NCBI GenBank assembly: GCA_017502875.1
Contig: JAFVUF010000007.1
Coordinates: forward strand, 1 to 64,000
DNA: 64,000 nucleotides
Reading direction: 5' to 3'
Source: Clostridia bacterium
GTDB taxonomy: Bacteria > Bacillota > Clostridia > Oscillospirales > CAG-272
Part shown: piece after piece, positions 61,032 to 64,000 of the stretch
Layout of the letters: each line of letters opens with the position of its first letter
Position numbering within the stretch: the first letter of the stretch is position 1
The notes under the pieces: generated by a model
The model's input: only the letters and a program-made list of their open reading frames with translations
Told to the model about the DNA's origin: nothing
The model's database searches: none
Position numbers and translations under genes: made by a program

Positions 61032-61997
61032 TTACTGCATAAGCTTTTGCATACGTATATCTCTTCCCGTAAATGAGAGCACCGTAAACTCACCGAAAAG
61101 CCTTGAAGCTATTCTTTCGGTATAGCGCTTGGCTATCGCGTCGTGAAGGATATTGGTGTTGATTATGGTAGGCAGAGATTTATTTTGCCTTGTGTTTATG
61201 AGGTTGTAGAAGCACGCGACGGAAAACTGATTTGTCTCCTCCGTGCCGAAATCGTCGATTATAAGCAGGTCGCAGTCAAAATAACGCTCGGTCTTGTTTT
61301 CGGACTGGTCTCCAAAGCCTCTGCCGAAGCGCTCAAAGCTAAAATCGGAGATTATATTCTGCGAGGTTTCGTAAAGCACGTCGTATCCCTTTTCGATAAC
61401 GCCCGCGGCAATAGCGGTGGATATATGGGTCTTACCAAGCCCCGTTCCGCCCATAAGCAGAAGCGAGGGGGAGCCTTGACCGAAATCACGCACGAAATTT
61501 TTAGCTATTTCTACGTTCATTTCCATGGTGAGACGGTCGTCGCCAAAGTAGTAGTCGAGCGAAAAGTTGTCAAAGCTCTGTGTTCCGATGAGCGAGCCAA
61601 GTCCTGAGCTTTTGAAGCTCATTTTCACAAGCTCTTTTCTCATACAGTCGCACATTTTATATTCAAGGTAGCCTGTGTCTTCGCATTTTTCGCAGAAGTA
61701 ATGGGGAGAGGTGTAGTCGCTTGGCAGACCGACGCTTTCAAGACACTCAGCTCTTGCCGCTCTGAGCGCCTCGCTCTCCTTTCGCAGCTCATTAATCGTC
61801 TTTTCAGCGCTTTTGGGGTCTGAAAAGGCGTTTATTATAGCTTGACCGATAAGGGGGAAATGGGCGTCAAGCTCTTTAAGCTCGGGGGCTTTTTCGTAAG
61901 CCTTCAACAGTCTGGCTCTTGCGTCTGCCTCAGCTTTGGTTCTGCGCTCTGTTATAAGGTTTTTAACTGCGGTCAGGTTTTCCTCAGAGAATCCCAT
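61032..61997 (-). CDS. dnaC: Replicative helicase loader (DnaC/DnaI-like AAA+ ATPase)
   Basis: A 321-residue AAA+ protein. A central zinc-ribbon-like element (CEKCEDTGYLEYKMCDCMRK near residue 118) precedes the ATPase: Walker A LLLMGGTGLGKTHIS, Walker B DLLIIDDFGTEE, sensor-like IINTNILH and Arg finger region ERIASRLFGE. This layout fits the DnaC/DnaI loaders rather than the IS21 IstB helper; no transposase is next to it. It is the partner of the DnaD-domain gene 26 bp upstream. Confidence 0.88.
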   Translation of the reverse strand: MGFSEENLTAVKNLITERRTKAEADARARLLKAYEKAPELKELDAHFPLIGQAIINAFSDPKSAEKTINELRKESEALRAARAECLESVGLPSDYTSPHYFCEKCEDTGYLEYKMCDCMRKELVKMSFKSSGLGSLIGTQSFDNFSLDYYFGDDRLTMEMNVEIAKNFVRDFGQGSPSLLLMGGTGLGKTHISTAIAAGVIEKGYDVLYETSQNIISDFSFERFGRGFGDQSENKTERYFDCDLLIIDDFGTEETNQFSVACFYNLINTRQNKSLPTIINTNILHDAIAKRYTERIASRLFGEFTVLSFTGRDIRMQKLMQ

Positions 61998-62023
61998 AAT
62001 TGCAGCGCTCCTTTCTTTTATTG

Positions 62024-63055
62024 CTATTTTTTAGCCATATTTTTGTAGCTTCTTTTCAGCGCGGTTGAGAAAAATTCACCCGTATCGAAGCTTTTTGCGA
62101 GCTCTGCTCCCTTGTTCTTCTGAGAATGGAAGCGTTCAAGCTCGGATTTTGCGTTTTCGACTGTTCTTACACCGGCTGAATACCAATTTTCAAGCACTCT
62201 GTTGGCGTAATCAAAGCTGAAAGAGCCCTTGCTGTCGCAGCAGACCTCGTAGGCAAGCGAAATAACGTCGATTCCGTAGCCAAGGTCCTTTGCCCAGTGA
62301 GTTATCATGCCGTTTTCCTTTTTTGTGAAGGCTCTGCCGCCGATACCGATAAGCGAGCGAAGCTTGCCGGAAATTCCGTCGTAAAGCTCCATATTCCGTA
62401 TATGCGCGTCAAGCGCCTCAAGGGTGGTTATCTCCTCGTTTACGAGGTCAGTTGCCGCTTTTTCTATGTAACGGACGTTTAAGCCCGGCTTTTTTACAAC
62501 GTAATAGGCGACGAGTGTTATAACGTAATCCGCTTCAAGCCCGAGCCAGTCGCAAAGACCGAGCAGAGTAGTGGTTTCATTCGGGGTAAATATATGCCCC
62601 ATAAGCTGTTGACATTCGTCAATCATATCCCGTAGCTTACCGCCGTCCCGTTCAAGCATTGCGGAAATCTCAATTCCCGTGTATTTAGGCAGCTCCTTTG
62701 AAAGAAGAACCTTCTTTTTAGGCTCCTCCTGCGCTGCCGTTTTCTGCGAGGCGTCAGACTTTTTCGTCTGCTTTTCCTCGATGGGCGCTGTCTGCTCCTC
62801 GGCTGAGCCGTCCTCGTACGACAGCACGCCTACTCCTCGCCAATACGCCAGAGCGCTTATGACGTCGGATTCGTCAAGTCCCGTTTGGGTGCAGAGCTTT
62901 GATGTGCTTACGGACGAGCCGTTGCCCATTAAAAAGGCGGTTAAAACTCTGATTTCTGTAAGAGACGCCTCGCCCCTAGATATTTTTTTTGCCGCCTCTT
63001 TCGGAAATGCCGTAACAGCGCTTCCGAAATTTACGGTATAACTCCTTTTTTGCAT
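62024..63055 (-). CDS. dnaD: DnaD/DnaB domain replication initiation protein
   Basis: A 343-residue protein. The N-terminal winged helix (VRVLTAFLMGNGSSVSTSKLCTQTGLDESDVISALAYWRGVGVLSYE) is followed by a charged spacer (~90-120) and two DnaD-like domains (FTPNETTTLLGLCDWLGLEADYVITLVAYYV; KKENGMITHWAKDLGYGIDVISLAYEVCC...FDYANRVLENWYSAGV). The latter ends in the YxxxIxxxW-type motif. It acts with DnaC in primosome assembly. The two form an operon (26-bp gap). Confidence 0.87.
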   Translation of the reverse strand: MQKRSYTVNFGSAVTAFPKEAAKKISRGEASLTEIRVLTAFLMGNGSSVSTSKLCTQTGLDESDVISALAYWRGVGVLSYEDGSAEEQTAPIEEKQTKKSDASQKTAAQEEPKKKVLLSKELPKYTGIEISAMLERDGGKLRDMIDECQQLMGHIFTPNETTTLLGLCDWLGLEADYVITLVAYYVVKKPGLNVRYIEKAATDLVNEEITTLEALDAHIRNMELYDGISGKLRSLIGIGGRAFTKKENGMITHWAKDLGYGIDVISLAYEVCCDSKGSFSFDYANRVLENWYSAGVRTVENAKSELERFHSQKNKGAELAKSFDTGEFFSTALKRSYKNMAKK

Positions 63056-63097
63056 AATTATTGCCTTTTTTACTGAATTTATTTATGGTTTATGTTT

Positions 63098-63730
63098 TTA
63101 CCGTCCTGCGTCAAGACAAAGCATCATAAGGTAATCGGACATATGAATGTTTTTTACTTTAAGCTTATCCGAGGTCAGCTCCCTGTCTGTGAAATTCCAT
63201 ACCTCGTAGCAGGCGCCGTCTGACGTTAACGAAGCGTTTGCTTCAATGAAGCTGAATGCCTTTAACGCCGTATCAGGCTCACCCGCTAAAACAGTTATAT
63301 TCGGTCTGCTTTCAAGAAAATAGCTGTTGAAGCTATCAAACGGAAGCAGCTGACATTCGGGTAACAAAGACCAATTGCTTTGGTCGTCGGCAAAAACGGC
63401 GCAAAGCTTTACTCCGCGCTTGGCGAAGATGGCGTCCTCGGCGATAGCGCGCGCAAGATGGGACGAGCCGACTATGACCGCGCGGAATTTATCGGATAGC
63501 TGAAGGATATCAGCGATTTTTTTGTAGAGCGAGGGTATGCCGTAGCCGTAGCTCCGCTGACCTACGCAGCCTATCGCCTTCATGTCCGTGCGGACCTGCG
63601 AGGGCGTAAGGTCAAGCTCCTTTGCAAGCTCCTCGGAGCTTACTCTTTCCTTGCCCCTGCCGTAAAGGCGTATGAGCGTACGGAAATATATAGGAAGTCT
63701 GCGCCGAAGCGCAGGTGAAATGTTTGTCAT
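63098..63730 (-). CDS. rex: Rex-like redox-sensing transcriptional repressor, divergent NAD site
   Basis: A 210-residue Rex family protein. The N-terminal winged helix is typical (SPALRRRLPIYFRTLIRLYGRGKERVSSEELAKELDLTPSQVRTDMKAIGCVGQRSYGYGI). The C-terminal Rossmann domain begins AVIVGSSHLARAIAED; canonical Rex has G-x-G-x-x-G here, so the second and third Gly are replaced by Ser and Ala. A family-like end is visible (ACYEVWNFTDRELTSDKLKVKNIHMSDYLMML). NADH sensing may be weakened or altered. Canonical Rex controls fermentation genes of the kind seen in this window, but no clear Rex site was found upstream of them. Confidence 0.85.
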   Translation of the reverse strand: MTNISPALRRRLPIYFRTLIRLYGRGKERVSSEELAKELDLTPSQVRTDMKAIGCVGQRSYGYGIPSLYKKIADILQLSDKFRAVIVGSSHLARAIAEDAIFAKRGVKLCAVFADDQSNWSLLPECQLLPFDSFNSYFLESRPNITVLAGEPDTALKAFSFIEANASLTSDGACYEVWNFTDRELTSDKLKVKNIHMSDYLMMLCLDAGR

Positions 63731-63846
63731 TTACAGTTGTTCCTTTATTGCTTTGAATGGTTGAAGCTTGAAATAGAACGGTTGTTTGCTTCTTTGTAAG
63801 TAAGAGGCTTTGGTAGAGAACAGTTACTTTTTGAAGAGCCTTCAAG

Positions 63847-63937
63847 GATATTTCACATTCGCTCCCATTATTAAGCTGGGGCGAATGTGAAAGAAGTTTT
63901 TGCGGAGCTTTTTTCAAAAAGCGACCGTACCTTTCCA
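63847..63937 (-). repeat. Family A two-hairpin element, copy A10
   Basis: TTTCACATTCGC paired with GCGAATGTGAAA, GAAGTTTTTG, then GCTTTTTTCAAAAAGC with CGGA/ACCGTACC flanks. It abuts the stop codon of the partial gene at 63938. Confidence 0.85.
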
Positions 63938-64000
63938 TTACTTCGAAAGAGTTTCCATAACGTAATCGGAGAATTCCTCGCAGGTAGCTCCCGTATCACG
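63938..64000 (-). CDS. 3' end of an unidentified gene
   Basis: Twenty codons read in from the right edge and end at TAA: RDTGATCEEFSDYVMETLSK. The codon choice matches neighbouring genes, and a family A element begins at the stop, as it does behind other real genes here. The fragment is too short to name a family. Confidence 0.5.
   Translation of the reverse strand, partial: RDTGATCEEFSDYVMETLSK

Noticed and set aside
61032..61997. IS21 IstB-type transposition helper
   Set aside because: No transposase or inverted ends nearby; the upstream DnaD gene and the zinc-ribbon element support a replication helicase loader.

Overview
The window looks like chromosome from a strictly anaerobic, spore-forming, low-to-mid-GC Firmicute of the Clostridia (gut Oscillospiraceae-like). 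The reasons are a germination protease (gpr), an anaerobic ribonucleotide reductase with its activase (nrdD/nrdG), pyruvate:ferredoxin oxidoreductase (nifJ), a second glycyl-radical enzyme with its activase, a DnaD/DnaC-type helicase-loading pair, a Rex homologue, and typically clostridial DUF families (DUF4364, DUF421+DUF4363, the TIGR03960/TIGR03936 pair). This placement is inferred from gene content; no rRNA or convincing tRNA gene is present.

Layout. 1-5.1 kb: the 3' part of a CD225-type membrane protein with an N-terminal GYNPN tandem repeat, then radC, cca and topB. 5.5-9.6 kb: a glycyl-radical enzyme and its activase, divergent from an AraC regulator across two face-to-face overlapping promoters. 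9.7-13.3 kb: an Xre regulator divergent from a 35-residue ORF across three evenly spaced operators, then guaB and an HtrA-type protease. 13.9-16.9 kb: pfkA and an Fe-S-scaffold-like/GGGtGRT pair. 17-21.2 kb: an AT-rich accessory stretch with a PD-(D/E)XK nuclease-like protein, a truncated WYL-type regulator divergent from two unknown genes, and two zinc-ribbon membrane proteins. 21.6-27.5 kb: nrdD, nrdG, dut, a HAD phosphatase, DUF523 and an SPFH-like gene. 27.9-34.5 kb: a full branched-chain amino acid set, ilvB-ilvN-ilvC-ilvD-ilvE. 34.6-48.4 kb: gpr, an orphan peptide-binding lipoprotein, DUF4364, a sigma factor, rlmB, a large protein that reads as a catalytically dead P-type ATPase, a radical-SAM pair and a DUF421/DUF4363 pair. 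48.6-60 kb: nifJ, nagB and a Gld-like ABC/DUF4340/lipoprotein operon. 60-64 kb: ROK glucokinase, dnaC, dnaD, rex and the end of one more gene.

The most striking feature lies between the genes. Nearly every long intergenic gap holds strings of short hairpins from three related repeat families. Family A (10 copies) is a conserved hairpin, a short linker and a second hairpin whose sequence differs in every copy while its arms stay complementary. Family B (8 loci) is a modular multi-hairpin element of about 110-430 bp. Family C (3 loci) is a chain of mini-hairpins separated by short constant words, and in two loci its first palindrome contains the stop codon of the preceding gene. Stems differ in sequence between copies but stay paired, so structure appears to be conserved. 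Family A pairs in opposite orientation fill three whole intergenic gaps.

Most genes with a clear leader carry sigma-A type promoters with 17-bp spacers. Regulatory sequence suggests autoregulation at the Xre, truncated-WYL and AraC loci, and NrdR control of nrdD.
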